A stretch of 30,196 bases of DNA from an uncultured Collinsella sp. (GTDB taxonomy: Bacteria > Actinomycetota > Coriobacteriia > Coriobacteriales > Coriobacteriaceae): the NCBI GenBank assembly GCA_900548255.1, contig URKH01000019.1, forward strand, positions 1 through 30,196, read 5' to 3'. Of this stretch, positions 1 to 7,127 are shown one piece after another. Every line of letters starts with the position of its first letter. Position 1 is the first letter of the stretch. The notes beneath the pieces were generated by a model. It saw nothing but the letters and a program-made list of their open reading frames with translations, was not told where the DNA came from and did not search any database. Both the position numbers and the translations under genes were made by a program.

Positions 1-796
1 CCACCATGCTCGACACGAACCAGATGCAGACGGTGAGCACCGCGGCGGCCGCGAACACAGCAAGCGAACGCTGGCGCTCGGAGACCGGGCCGGCCTCCAT
101 GCGGCGCACGCGCTCGGGCTCGCTCATGCCCGAGAACACCAATCCCACCGACACGATGACCGACGAGATGATCGCGTATGCACCAAAGTTGAAATACGAC
201 TCGAGCGTGGCAGCGGCAGTCGAGTCGACCTTGACCTGCTCGATCTCGACTTCCGCGCGCTTGGCGGCCGCGTGCTCAGCGGCCCTTGCGACGCCACCGT
301 TGGAGGCAGCGGGTTCAAGCGCCGCCGCAGCGCCCGCGAGCGAGACCCACCGCGAGGCCTCGGCAGACGAGAGCGCCGCCGCCATGGTACCGGAGCCGTA
401 CGTCACATCGAGCTTGGGCAGCTCTTTCCCCGCACGGGCGGCCGCAACGAGGTCGTCCTCAAACCCCTCCGGGATAAAGAACACGCAATCGGCGCTGCCC
501 TTGGCGCTGTTGCTCTTGGCGAGCGCATCCGCAAGGTCGTACGTGTCGTCGCCGACGCCCGTGACCAGGTCAAACCGTGAGCCCAGGTGCTTGGTAAGCG
601 CCCGCGAAAGGTCGCTATTGTCGCGGTCGACCACGATCACGTTGGTGTCGTAGGGCCGGTACTCGGTAAGCTGCGACGAGTTCCAGCTCACCGAGGCAGC
701 AATGAATACGCCCATGAGCGAGATGAACACCGTATAGATGAGCAGGTAGAACGGGTGCGCCAGCGCCATGCGAAGCGCGGTCTTAAAGGTGCTCAT
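1..796 (-). CDS. ABC-2 type transporter permease, partial (3' end outside window)
   Basis: Reading the minus strand from the ATG at 796-794 gives about 265 residues without a stop up to the window edge. The start is chosen because GGAAGGAG lies 5-6 bases upstream. The protein begins MSTFKTALRMALAHPF and has one membrane segment at about residues 13-35. An extracytoplasmic domain of roughly 150 residues, Ala-rich in its second half, follows. Two further hydrophobic stretches come at about 205-225 and 245-265. This matches ABC-2/YhgE-like permeases, which have a large loop after TM1. It overlaps the end of the upstream permease by 14 bases, so the two are probably translationally coupled and form the membrane half of one exporter with the ATPase at 1980-2918. 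Substrate unknown; drug, peptide or lipid export is possible. The C-terminal part is not seen. Confidence 0.85.
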   Translation of the reverse strand, partial: MSTFKTALRMALAHPFYLLIYTVFISLMGVFIAASVSWNSSQLTEYRPYDTNVIVVDRDNSDLSRALTKHLGSRFDLVTGVGDDTYDLADALAKSNSAKGSADCVFFIPEGFEDDLVAAARAGKELPKLDVTYGSGTMAAALSSAEASRWVSLAGAAAALEPAASNGGVARAAEHAAAKRAEVEIEQVKVDSTAAATLESYFNFGAYAIISSVIVSVGLVFSGMSEPERVRRMEAGPVSERQRSLAVFAAAAVLTVCIWFVSSMV

Positions 797-1970
797 AGCG
801 GCTCCTTCCAAAGATCAGCGTGGCGGCGGCAACGAACAGCAGCGCCATCAGGACCAGCGCGCCGGCGCGAACGGCAAAGGGGCCCAGGTCCTCAAAGAAA
901 TACAGGCGGTTGAACATGTCGCAGATAAGCTTGACGGGATTGAGCCAGCACTCGGCCGGGCAGGCGCGGGCGACGTCGTCGGCAAGTGCCATCGCCGGCT
1001 CGCCGTAGAGGCCGGCGAACAGGGCGCACGTGGTGGCAAAGCCCGTGAGGATGCCCGACTTGGATGCCTTGCCGCCCTTAACGGGAAGCGTGCCCACAAA
1101 AAGCCCCAGGCCCGTGGCGGCAAGCGCGGATGCAGCCCCGCCCAGCAGGCACAACCCCTCGCGCCCGCCAAAGTCGACGCCCACGACCAGGCGCACGTAG
1201 CCGATCGCAACCGCCATCGATGCAAAGGAAACCAGCCACGAGCCGACAAAAATGCCGGCCAGCGACGCCGTCTTGGAAAGACCGCCCACGCAGCGGCGCG
1301 CGCCGAGGCCGGACAGATTGGGCTGCAAATCGACGACGCTCAAGGCGGCAAACTCGGCAGACATCATCGCGACCAGGCCAAAAAGCGCGTAATAGTAGAT
1401 GACCGTGCCATCGGGCGTGGCACGAGTCAGGCTCACGCGGCGGGTTCCGCCCTCGAGCGACAGGGCGCGCGCAACCGCCGCCGGATCGGCGAGCGCCGCC
1501 GGGTTGTCCTGGGCAATCTGGGACATGAGCTCGGCATTTTGCGTATACGAGCTTGCCACCGTTTCAAGGATGCTGCGGTCGGTAAGCACCGACGAGGCGC
1601 GCGAGCTGTCGTAACTCGATAGCAGCGTGAGCCTGGGCGTGCCCGCGGCATCAACCGTATAGATGCCCGCGACCTCGCCGGCCTTGAGCGCTTTGCGCGC
1701 GGCAGCCAAGTCTTCGTACTCGCTCACATCGAGCAGCTGGTCGTCGCCTGCCTTGGCAAGCGAAGCTGCCACATCCTTAAAGGTCGAGGCATCCCAGGCC
1801 TCGTCCGCCACGACGGCAACCGGCACCGGGTCGACCGTGCCGTCGGAGCTGAGGCTCGCAAACATAAACATGAACATCGTGGAAAGCGCGATAGGAAAGA
1901 GAGCGCCCCAGACCCACGTGCTCGGCCGGCGCAGCAGCGTCTTGACCGTGGTGATGATGGTGTTGAACAT
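783..1970 (-). CDS. ABC-2 type transporter permease
   Basis: 395 residues. It starts MFNTIITTVKTLLRRP, has a first membrane segment at about 20-38, then an extracytoplasmic domain to about residue 180 (VPVAVVADEAWDAS begins the alpha/beta part). A block of hydrophobic segments runs to the end (YYYALFGLVAMMSAEFAAL, GSWLVSFASMAVAIGYV, ALVLMALLFVAAATLIFG). This is the layout of ABC-2 (ABC2_membrane_3) permeases. It starts 9 bases after the ATPase stop, behind a GGGGGCGG stretch, and its end overlaps the next permease. It is one half of a likely permease heterodimer. The transported compound cannot be read from the sequence. Confidence 0.88.
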   Translation of the reverse strand: MFNTIITTVKTLLRRPSTWVWGALFPIALSTMFMFMFASLSSDGTVDPVPVAVVADEAWDASTFKDVAASLAKAGDDQLLDVSEYEDLAAARKALKAGEVAGIYTVDAAGTPRLTLLSSYDSSRASSVLTDRSILETVASSYTQNAELMSQIAQDNPAALADPAAVARALSLEGGTRRVSLTRATPDGTVIYYYALFGLVAMMSAEFAALSVVDLQPNLSGLGARRCVGGLSKTASLAGIFVGSWLVSFASMAVAIGYVRLVVGVDFGGREGLCLLGGAASALAATGLGLFVGTLPVKGGKASKSGILTGFATTCALFAGLYGEPAMALADDVARACPAECWLNPVKLICDMFNRLYFFEDLGPFAVRAGALVLMALLFVAAATLIFGRSRYEHL

Positions 1971-1979
1971 GGCCGCCCC

Positions 1980-2918
1980 CTAGTCGCGCAGCTCGCGGCC
2001 GGTGATCTCGAGGAACACGTCGTTGAGGGTCGGCGGTTCGGAATAGATGCGGCCGAGCGGCACGTCATGCGAGCGCAGCGCATCGAGAATGTCCGTCAGG
2101 TTGTGCGGGCTCGCTTCGCACGAAAACGTGAGCTGTCCCGCCGTTGCCGAAAGGTCCAGAACGTGCGGCAGGCTTGCGACGGCACCGAGCGCCGCACTCG
2201 GAACCTCGCCGACCTCGATTACAATCTTCTCGCCCATCTGAATCATGCGCTTGAGCTCGTCGTTAGTGCCCTGCGCCAGCACGCGGCCGCCGTCCATGAT
2301 CATAATGCGGCTGCAGATCTGCTCGACTTCCTCCATGTAATGGCTGGTATACACCACCGTGGCGCCCTCGTCGCGCAGGCGGCAGATGCCCTCCAGGATG
2401 GCGTTGCGGCTTTGCGGGTCGACCGCCACCGTGGGTTCGTCAAAAAAGATGAGCTCGGGCTTGTGCGCGATGCCGCAGGCAATGTTGAGACGACGCGTCA
2501 GGCCGCCCGAGAGCTTGCCGGGGCGGAACTTGGTAAAGTCGCCCAGGCCGACAAAGTCGATCGCCTCGTCCACCAGCGCGCGGCGGCGCTTGCGGTCGTT
2601 GACGTAGAGACTGCAGAAATAGTCGATGTTCTCGCGCACGGTGAGCTCGTCGAACACCGCCACCTGCTGCGGCACCACACCGATGCGGCGCTTGAGGTCG
2701 TAGCGGGCGGGCGTCATGCGCTCGCCGAACAGCTCGATGGTGCCCTTGTCGTAGGCGAGCAGCTGCAGGATGCAGTTGATGGACGTGGTCTTGCCCGAGC
2801 CGTTGGGGCCCAGCAGGCCAAAGATCTCGCCGGGGGCGATACTCAGGTTAAAGTGGTCGAGCGCAATAAGGTCGTCGTAGCGCTTAACGAGGTTTTCGAC
2901 GTGGACGATGTCTGTCAT
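1980..2918 (-). CDS. ABC transporter ATP-binding protein (ABC-2 exporter)
   Basis: About 312 residues from the chosen start MTDIVHVENLVKRYDD. The open frame extends 22 codons further upstream, but family proteins begin at this point and an AAGGG lies upstream. Walker A is LLGPNGSGKTTS (about residues 35-46). The ABC signature is LSGGLTRRL, the Walker B is LIFFDEPTV, and the H-loop is in TSHYMEEVEQI. The C-terminal ~80 residues (VIEVGEVPSAALGAV... to DVFLEITGREL) form the accessory domain usual in DrrA/NatA/CcmA-type ATPases. It powers the two downstream permeases. It is divergently transcribed from a two-component system, a pairing typical of stress- or antimicrobial-responsive exporters, so regulation by that system is inferred. 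Confidence 0.93.
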   Translation of the reverse strand: MTDIVHVENLVKRYDDLIALDHFNLSIAPGEIFGLLGPNGSGKTTSINCILQLLAYDKGTIELFGERMTPARYDLKRRIGVVPQQVAVFDELTVRENIDYFCSLYVNDRKRRRALVDEAIDFVGLGDFTKFRPGKLSGGLTRRLNIACGIAHKPELIFFDEPTVAVDPQSRNAILEGICRLRDEGATVVYTSHYMEEVEQICSRIMIMDGGRVLAQGTNDELKRMIQMGEKIVIEVGEVPSAALGAVASLPHVLDLSATAGQLTFSCEASPHNLTDILDALRSHDVPLGRIYSEPPTLNDVFLEITGRELRD

Positions 2919-3004
2919 GAGGCGGCCCTTCTGTTGCTTGCGGCCCGGTACGATTGCATCATCGCAGGAGCTGACGGCGCGCACCAGTGAGCTTTGTCAC
3001 GAGT

Positions 3005-3043
3005 GCGGGGCGGTCGCGTAGCCTGCTGACGCGACCGCCCCGC
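3005..3043. promoter_or_regulatory. 14-bp perfect inverted repeat between divergent genes
   Basis: GCGGGGCGGTCGCG at 3005-3018 is exactly complementary to 3030-3043, with an 11-base loop. It lies between the divergent exporter (start 2918) and kinase (start 3115) genes, has no T tract, and does not follow a gene end. An operator or a hairpin in the exporter leader fits better than a terminator. Its role is inferred only. Confidence 0.5.
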
Positions 3044-3102
3044 TGCGTGGGAGGAATGTCACGGTTGCCCCGGGCGGCGCCTCCCCCGCGCGCGGCTTCG
3101 CG

Positions 3103-3108
3103 TACAAT
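3103..3108 (+). promoter_or_regulatory. -10 box of a probably leaderless promoter for the histidine kinase
   Basis: TACAAT ends 6 bases before the ATG at 3115, so transcription should begin at or next to the A of the start codon. No Shine-Dalgarno-like sequence is visible upstream of the ATG and no good -35 box is seen at 16-18 bp. Leaderless mRNAs are common in Actinomycetota. Confidence 0.5.
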
Positions 3109-3114
3109 ACCCGT

Positions 3115-4260
3115 ATGAACAGGCTTTTCGACAAATCGATCGTGCTGGCGTGCTGCATTGCGGCCGCCACGGGCCTTGCTGTGGACGCTCGCCTGGTCGC
3201 GGCGTTTTGCCTTGGCGTTATTGCCACCTCGCTGGCCGAGCTCGCACAGAAGGAACGCACGAGCCGCACAAGCGAGGCCGCGAGCTACGCTTACATCATC
3301 GCGGCTGTCTTCGTGCCGCCGTTTGTGCCGTTTGCGCCCCTCGCCCTCTATGACATCGCGCGGCGCGTGCGCCGTGAACGCGTTTGGGTCGCGCTGGGCA
3401 TTGGCGTCGCCTTTGTCTTTGCACTCGTCGCGGACCTTCGCGCCGACGCGCTTGCCGCTCGAACGCTCCTGCTGACCGCCATCCTTTCAGTCGCCGCCAC
3501 CCTACTGTCACTGCGTACCGCCCAGTTGGAGCGCGAGCAGCAGCGCATGCGCCGCATCCGCGACGAGCTGCAGGAACGAGCCCTCGCGCTCGAAGCGCGC
3601 AACCGTGACCTTGCCGACCGCCAGGACTACGAAGTCGAGCTCGCGACACTCGCCGAACGCGCCCGCATCGCGCGCGAGATCCACGATAGCGTTGGCCACC
3701 AACTTACACGTGCCTCGCTGCAGACCGAGGCCCTGCGCGTCGTGCACGCCGACGAGCCCAGGGTTGCCGCCGATTTCGCCGACGTCAAGCACACCGTTGA
3801 CGAGGCGCTCCAACTTGTGCGCGCCAGCGTCCACGCGCTCAATGACACTGCCGCCGACCTCTCCGTACAGCTCGAGTGCATCGTGGAAGGCGCGTGCTCA
3901 GATGGCGGCCCGCAGATTGAGCTTGAGGTTTTGGCCGAGCATGCGCCCGCCAACATCACCAACTGCTTTGCGGCGGTCCTGCGCGAGGCGCTCTCCAACA
4001 CCATACGCCACGCCCGCGCGCAAAACGTTGTTGTGCGATGCTTGGAGCATCCATCGTTTTACCAGCTCATCGTTACCGACGATGGCACGGGCGGGACCCA
4101 GACGGGCGGTCGCGGCATCGCCGAGGGCATGGGGCTCGGCTCCATGCGCGAGCGCGTCGAGGCGCTTGGCGGCACCTTCACCGCCGGCCCGCGCGCCGGC
4201 GCCGGCGGCTGGCGTGTGTTTGCCACCGTTCCCAAACAGCAAGGAGATGAGGCCCGATGA
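3115..4260 (+). CDS. Two-component sensor histidine kinase (HisKA_3/NarX-like family)
   Basis: 381 residues. The N-terminal half holds about four membrane segments (roughly 8-40, 58-80, 90-107, 117-133) with no sizeable extracellular sensor domain. A charged coiled coil follows (about 135-180, LEREQQRMRRIRDEL). The dimerization/phosphoacceptor helix has the motif AREIHDSVGHQL with His190. The HATPase domain shows the N-box REALSNTIRHA (E291, N295), DDGTGG (322-327) and GMGLGSMRER (338-347). The intramembrane-sensing layout resembles LiaS/DesK-type kinases that respond to envelope stress. It overlaps the response regulator start by ATGA. It should autophosphorylate and pass the phosphate to that regulator. 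Confidence 0.93.
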   Translation: MNRLFDKSIVLACCIAAATGLAVDARLVAAFCLGVIATSLAELAQKERTSRTSEAASYAYIIAAVFVPPFVPFAPLALYDIARRVRRERVWVALGIGVAFVFALVADLRADALAARTLLLTAILSVAATLLSLRTAQLEREQQRMRRIRDELQERALALEARNRDLADRQDYEVELATLAERARIAREIHDSVGHQLTRASLQTEALRVVHADEPRVAADFADVKHTVDEALQLVRASVHALNDTAADLSVQLECIVEGACSDGGPQIELEVLAEHAPANITNCFAAVLREALSNTIRHARAQNVVVRCLEHPSFYQLIVTDDGTGGTQTGGRGIAEGMGLGSMRERVEALGGTFTAGPRAGAGGWRVFATVPKQQGDEAR

Positions 4261-4886
4261 GGCTCATAGTTGTCGACGACGACCGTTTGGTGGTCGATTC
4301 GCTCAAGATTATCCTGGGCGCACAGCCGCAGATCGAGGTGGTGGGTACCGGCGCCAATGGCGACGACGCGGTCGCGCTCTACGCCGAGCACGCGCCCGAT
4401 ATCGCGCTACTCGACATCCAGATGCCGGGGCGCGACGGCCTTTCGGCGGCACGCGAGATCCTCGAGCGCGACCCTGCGGCGCGCGTGGTGTTTCTGACAA
4501 CATTCTCGGATGACGAGTACATTGTGTCGGCGCTCAAACTGGGCGCCCGCGGCTACCTGATCAAAACCGATGTCGCCGCCATTCCACCGGCACTGGCGCA
4601 GGTCATGGACGGCAAACGCGTGCTCGAGGGCAAGGCGATCGAGGACATCGATTTTGACGGGACAGGCGCCGATGCCAGCACGCCTCGCCGACCCGCCGCC
4701 TTTGCCAGCCTGACCGACCGTGAGTTCGAAGTCGCCGAGCTCATCGCCCGCGGCCTCGATAACAAGGAGATTGCCGCCGCCGCTTACATGGGCGAAGGCA
4801 CCGTACGCAACCACATCAGCTCGATCCTTGCCAAAATGGGCCTACGCAACCGCACGCAGATCGCCATCGCCTACCTGCGAGGGTAA
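4257..4886 (+). CDS. NarL/LuxR-family response regulator
   Basis: 209 residues. The receiver domain has the acidic pocket VVDDDR (residues 5-10), phosphoacceptor Asp53 in ALLDIQMPG, a conserved Thr at 81-82 and Lys103 in YLIKTD. A linker of about 25 residues leads to a C-terminal LuxR-type HTH (about 150-207) with LTDREFEVAELIARG and GTVRNHISSILAKMGL. Translation is coupled to the kinase through an ATGA overlap, and GGAGATGAGG supplies the ribosome site. It is the DNA-binding output of the kinase above. The divergent ABC exporter operon is the obvious candidate target, which is inferred from position only. Confidence 0.95.
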   Translation: MRLIVVDDDRLVVDSLKIILGAQPQIEVVGTGANGDDAVALYAEHAPDIALLDIQMPGRDGLSAAREILERDPAARVVFLTTFSDDEYIVSALKLGARGYLIKTDVAAIPPALAQVMDGKRVLEGKAIEDIDFDGTGADASTPRRPAAFASLTDREFEVAELIARGLDNKEIAAAAYMGEGTVRNHISSILAKMGLRNRTQIAIAYLRG

Positions 4887-4906
4887 TTGCCCAACAACCG
4901 ACCACC

Positions 4907-4960
4907 CCGGCATAGCAAAATGGCTGCTATCGATTTAATGCCATTTCAAAACTATGCCGG
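4907..4960 (+). terminator. Long hairpin after the response regulator (possible terminator, built from repeat sequence)
   Basis: CCGGCATAG (4907-4915) pairs with CTATGCCGG (4952-4960), and AAATGGC (4918-4924) pairs with GCCATTT (4940-4946). The hairpin starts 20 bases after the stop codon. There is no T tract. The right arm is also the left end of repeat element A, so it may be a repeat remnant rather than a dedicated terminator. Confidence 0.4.
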
Positions 4961-5100
4961 TTTACTACGATGAATCGCCCACCTTCGACCACGGCAAATT
5001 GCACGCTTCCAAAACCGCAGGTAGAACGCTTGCGATATTTAGAAAAATGCAGTCATGGTCGGGAATGTCGAGTTCATCGTAGTAAACCGGCATAGTTTTG
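4947..5100. repeat. Inverted-repeat element A
   Basis: A 28-bp perfect terminal inverted repeat (4947-4974 and 5073-5100, beginning CAAAACTATGCCGG) encloses about 98 bp. The interior holds the core AAAACCGCAGGTAGA (5011-5025) and TCGACCACGGCAA (4985-4997), both shared with element B. No open reading frame is conserved between the elements. It could be a MITE-like element or a structured-RNA repeat. Confidence 0.75.
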
Positions 5101-5144
5101 TTCGGGCGGCCCTGCGCGAGTGCCTCCGCAAGCCTTGCGAGACC

Positions 5145-5177
5145 AAAATGATCTGCTTTCTTCCGCCCGCGGAGATC
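5145..5177. repeat. Short repeat following element A
   Basis: It begins AAAATGATCTG and ends GGAGATC. A related copy lies at 5383-5416. Both copies sit a few tens of bases beyond the right end of an inverted-repeat element and are preceded by CTTGCGAG or CTCGCAAG. Confidence 0.45.
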
Positions 5178-5192
5178 GGCTGACGGCGCCCG

Positions 5193-5350
5193 CCACGAAA
5201 TGGGCCCATCTACTACGTTTGACCCGATACCCCTGACCATAGCCGCGTTTCATGAAAAATCGCAGGCGTTCTACCTGCGGTTTTCATTTCACATTACTTG
5301 CCGTGGTCGAGGGCTGCCGCCTAAACATAGTAGATGGGCCCATTTCGTGG
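5193..5350. repeat. Inverted-repeat element B
   Basis: 28-bp arms (5193-5220 and 5323-5350, containing AAATGGGCCCAT) match at 27 of 28 positions. The arms differ in sequence from those of A and C, yet the interior is homologous to A in the opposite orientation: CTACCTGCGGTTTT at 5271-5284 and TTGCCGTGGTCGA at 5298-5310. The central GCAGG...CCTGC forms a short hairpin. Confidence 0.75.
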
Positions 5351-5382
5351 CAGACGGGTCACGCGGCAGCCCTCGCAAGGCA

Positions 5383-5416
5383 AAAATGATCCGTTTCCCT
5401 CTGTCCACGGGAGATC
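5383..5416. repeat. Short repeat following element B
   Basis: AAAATGATCCG ... GGGAGATC is the counterpart of 5145-5177, with the same spacing between its two GATC ends and a similar position after an inverted-repeat element. Confidence 0.45.
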
Positions 5417-5444
5417 AAAGGCTGTTACTGATATGGTGCCATTT

Positions 5445-5598
5445 CAAAACTATGCCGGTTTACGGGGCTAAAGTCGGAGCCCTCATCCATACCCCCTATT
5501 TTTGAAAAACAGCAAGCAGTCTACCTGCGGTTTTATTATCTTGGTTTTCGATATGGTCGGAGGTTCGCTATCCAGTCCCGTAATCCGGCATAGTTTTG
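5445..5598. repeat. Inverted-repeat element C
   Basis: 22-bp arms (5445-5466 and 5577-5598) match at 21 of 22 positions and share CAAAACTATGCCGG with element A. The interior holds the family core CTACCTGCGGTTTT (5521-5534), in the same orientation as B. No gene is supported within 4887-5684. Confidence 0.72.
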
Positions 5599-5613
5599 TT
5601 CGCAGCGGCACAA

Positions 5614-5663
5614 CCGCGCGCTCACGCGCGGGGCCGGCGGGGCATTTTTGCCCCGCCGGCCCC
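5614..5663 (-). terminator. Terminator of the hydrogenase operon
   Basis: A 15-bp perfect stem (5630-5644 with 5649-5663, GGGGCCGGCGGGGCA, loop TTTT) begins about 20 bases beyond the ferredoxin stop on the minus strand. A second hairpin (CCGCGCG/CGCGCGG, 5614-5631) is directly adjacent. No clear T tract follows, as is common for GC-rich actinobacterial terminators. The symmetry would also allow it to act on the plus strand. Confidence 0.7.
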
Positions 5664-5684
5664 TATTCCAGTTCTACCCCTGCG

Positions 5685-6026
5685 CTACTCCGGCTTGGTT
5701 TCTACTGTGGGAGTCTTGTCCGCTGCGACTGGGGTGCGGGCGGTGTCCATAGTCAGGCAGTGCTTGGGGCAGCTCTCGATGCACTCACCGCACACCACGC
5801 AGGCATACGGGTCGATCGACCACGTTCCACCCTTGCGATCGACTGCGAGCGCGCCCGCCGGACAGCGACGCGCACACATGCCGCAGCAGATGCACGCGTC
5901 CATGTCGTTGACGATATGCCCGCGCAAGCGCTCGGGTGCCGCGAGCTTCTCCTGCGGATAGCACACCGTTACCGGCTGCTTGACCATAGAGCCCAAGGCC
6001 GTCTTGGCAAATGTCAGCAAACTCAT
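5685..6026 (-). CDS. 2x[4Fe-4S] ferredoxin-type hydrogenase subunit (HycF/HyfH/NuoI-like)
   Basis: 113 residues. There are two ferredoxin motifs, CICCGMCARRCP (cluster cysteines C45, C48, C51 and C55) and CVVCGECIESCP (C76, C79, C82 and C86). Each would bind one [4Fe-4S] cluster. The N-terminal part (LLTFAKTALGSMVKQPVT) resembles the start of NuoI/HycF subunits, and the C-terminal tail is poorly conserved (Thr/Ala/Pro/Glu-rich). It should pass electrons from the donor to the small subunit on the cytoplasmic face. It is the last gene of the operon: the large-subunit stop TAG lies inside its ribosome site AAAGGTAGG. A terminator follows directly. Confidence 0.93.
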   Translation of the reverse strand: MSLLTFAKTALGSMVKQPVTVCYPQEKLAAPERLRGHIVNDMDACICCGMCARRCPAGALAVDRKGGTWSIDPYACVVCGECIESCPKHCLTMDTARTPVAADKTPTVETKPE

Positions 6027-6033
6027 GCCGCGC

Positions 6034-7122
6034 CTACCTTTCCGTGCAGCTAATGCAGGGGTCGATGGTCAGGATAATCATGGGCACGTTGGCAAGGAGC
6101 ACGCCCTGCAGCGCATGCGTCAGACCCGCCAGGTTCTGCGACGTCGGCGTGCGCACGCGGAAGCGGTCCAGGTTCTTGGTGCCGTTGCCGCGCACATAGT
6201 AGTACGCCTCGCCGCGCGGCTGCTCAATCACAACCTCGCCGCGTGCGCCGTCGGCCGGCGTAAGCTTGGTGCGCCCGCCGATCCCGTCGTGCGGAATCTT
6301 GCCCACAAGCTCCTTAATGATGTCCATGGCCTGCGTGACCTCGGCACAGCGCACCTGGCAGCGGGCATAGCAGTCGCCATCGGTAGCGACGATCGGCTCA
6401 AACGCGGCCAGATCTGCATAGGCGCCGTCGCTAAACATGCGCACGTCGTAGTCCACGCCCGAGGCGCGGCCGAACGGGCCGACCATCGACAGATCCAGCG
6501 CGTCCTTCTTGCTGATCGCGCCCACGCCATGCAGGCGCTCGCCGCAGCTGTCGTCGTCCAAAAACGTATGCACCAGGGCCTCGTAGTCGGGACGCATGGC
6601 ATCGAGCGTCTGGACAATGCCCGCTAGCTCGGAGTCCTCAATGTCGTGCTTAAGGCCGCCGATCTCGTTAATCGAAAGGATCACGCGGCCACCGCAAGTG
6701 CTCTCGAAGATCTTGAGAATCTGCTCGCGCAGCGTCCACGAACGATAGAACAGCGCCTCGAAGCCAAAGGCATCGGCGAGCAGGCCCAGCCACAGCAGGT
6801 GCGAGTGAATGCGCGAAAGCTCGTGCAAAATGGTGCGGATATACTGCACGCGGCCGGGCACCTCGATGCCGAGCATGCGCTCGCAGGCGCTGGCATAGCC
6901 GCAGCTGTGGCCCACGGCGCAGATGCCGCAAATGCGCTCGGCGATGTAGCCAAACTGATGCATGTCGCGCTTTTCGGTGAGCTTCTCGAGCCCGCGGTGC
7001 ACAAAGCCGATCTGCGGAATTGCCTCGATGACGCGGTCGTCCTCGATCACCAGGTCCAGATGAAGCGGCTCGGGCAGCACCGGGTGCTGCGGGCCAAACG
7101 GAATAACGGAGCGATGTGCCAT
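6034..7122 (-). CDS. Group 4-type [NiFe] hydrogenase large subunit (HycE C-terminal/NuoD-like)
   Basis: 362 residues. Both nickel-binding motifs are intact: RICGICAVGHSCGY (C65, C68) and DPCISCTER (C356, C359). That marks a true hydrogenase rather than NuoD of complex I, which lacks these cysteines. It catalyses proton reduction to H2 (or the reverse) at the Ni-Fe site. The protein ends at Arg362, directly after the second motif, with no C-terminal extension. In E. coli HycE the maturation protease cuts just after the corresponding arginine, so this subunit appears to be made in mature form. The NuoC-like part, fused in HycE, is a separate upstream gene here. Ribosome site AAGGAGG; 5-base gap to the upstream gene. 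Confidence 0.95.
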   Translation of the reverse strand: MAHRSVIPFGPQHPVLPEPLHLDLVIEDDRVIEAIPQIGFVHRGLEKLTEKRDMHQFGYIAERICGICAVGHSCGYASACERMLGIEVPGRVQYIRTILHELSRIHSHLLWLGLLADAFGFEALFYRSWTLREQILKIFESTCGGRVILSINEIGGLKHDIEDSELAGIVQTLDAMRPDYEALVHTFLDDDSCGERLHGVGAISKKDALDLSMVGPFGRASGVDYDVRMFSDGAYADLAAFEPIVATDGDCYARCQVRCAEVTQAMDIIKELVGKIPHDGIGGRTKLTPADGARGEVVIEQPRGEAYYYVRGNGTKNLDRFRVRTPTSQNLAGLTHALQGVLLANVPMIILTIDPCISCTER

Positions 7123-7127
7123 GGACC

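Noticed and set aside
4965..5505. Small proteins of 91 and 101 residues
   Set aside because: They are formed by the inverted-repeat elements. Homologous parts of elements A and B are read in different frames, so coding is not conserved.
5502..6053. 183-residue plus-strand open frame
   Set aside because: It runs through element C and the hydrogenase terminator into the antisense of the ferredoxin gene.
6034..7122. Complex I (NuoD) instead of hydrogenase
   Set aside because: Both CxxC nickel-ligand pairs are present, which NuoD lacks. The operon has no NuoE-G.
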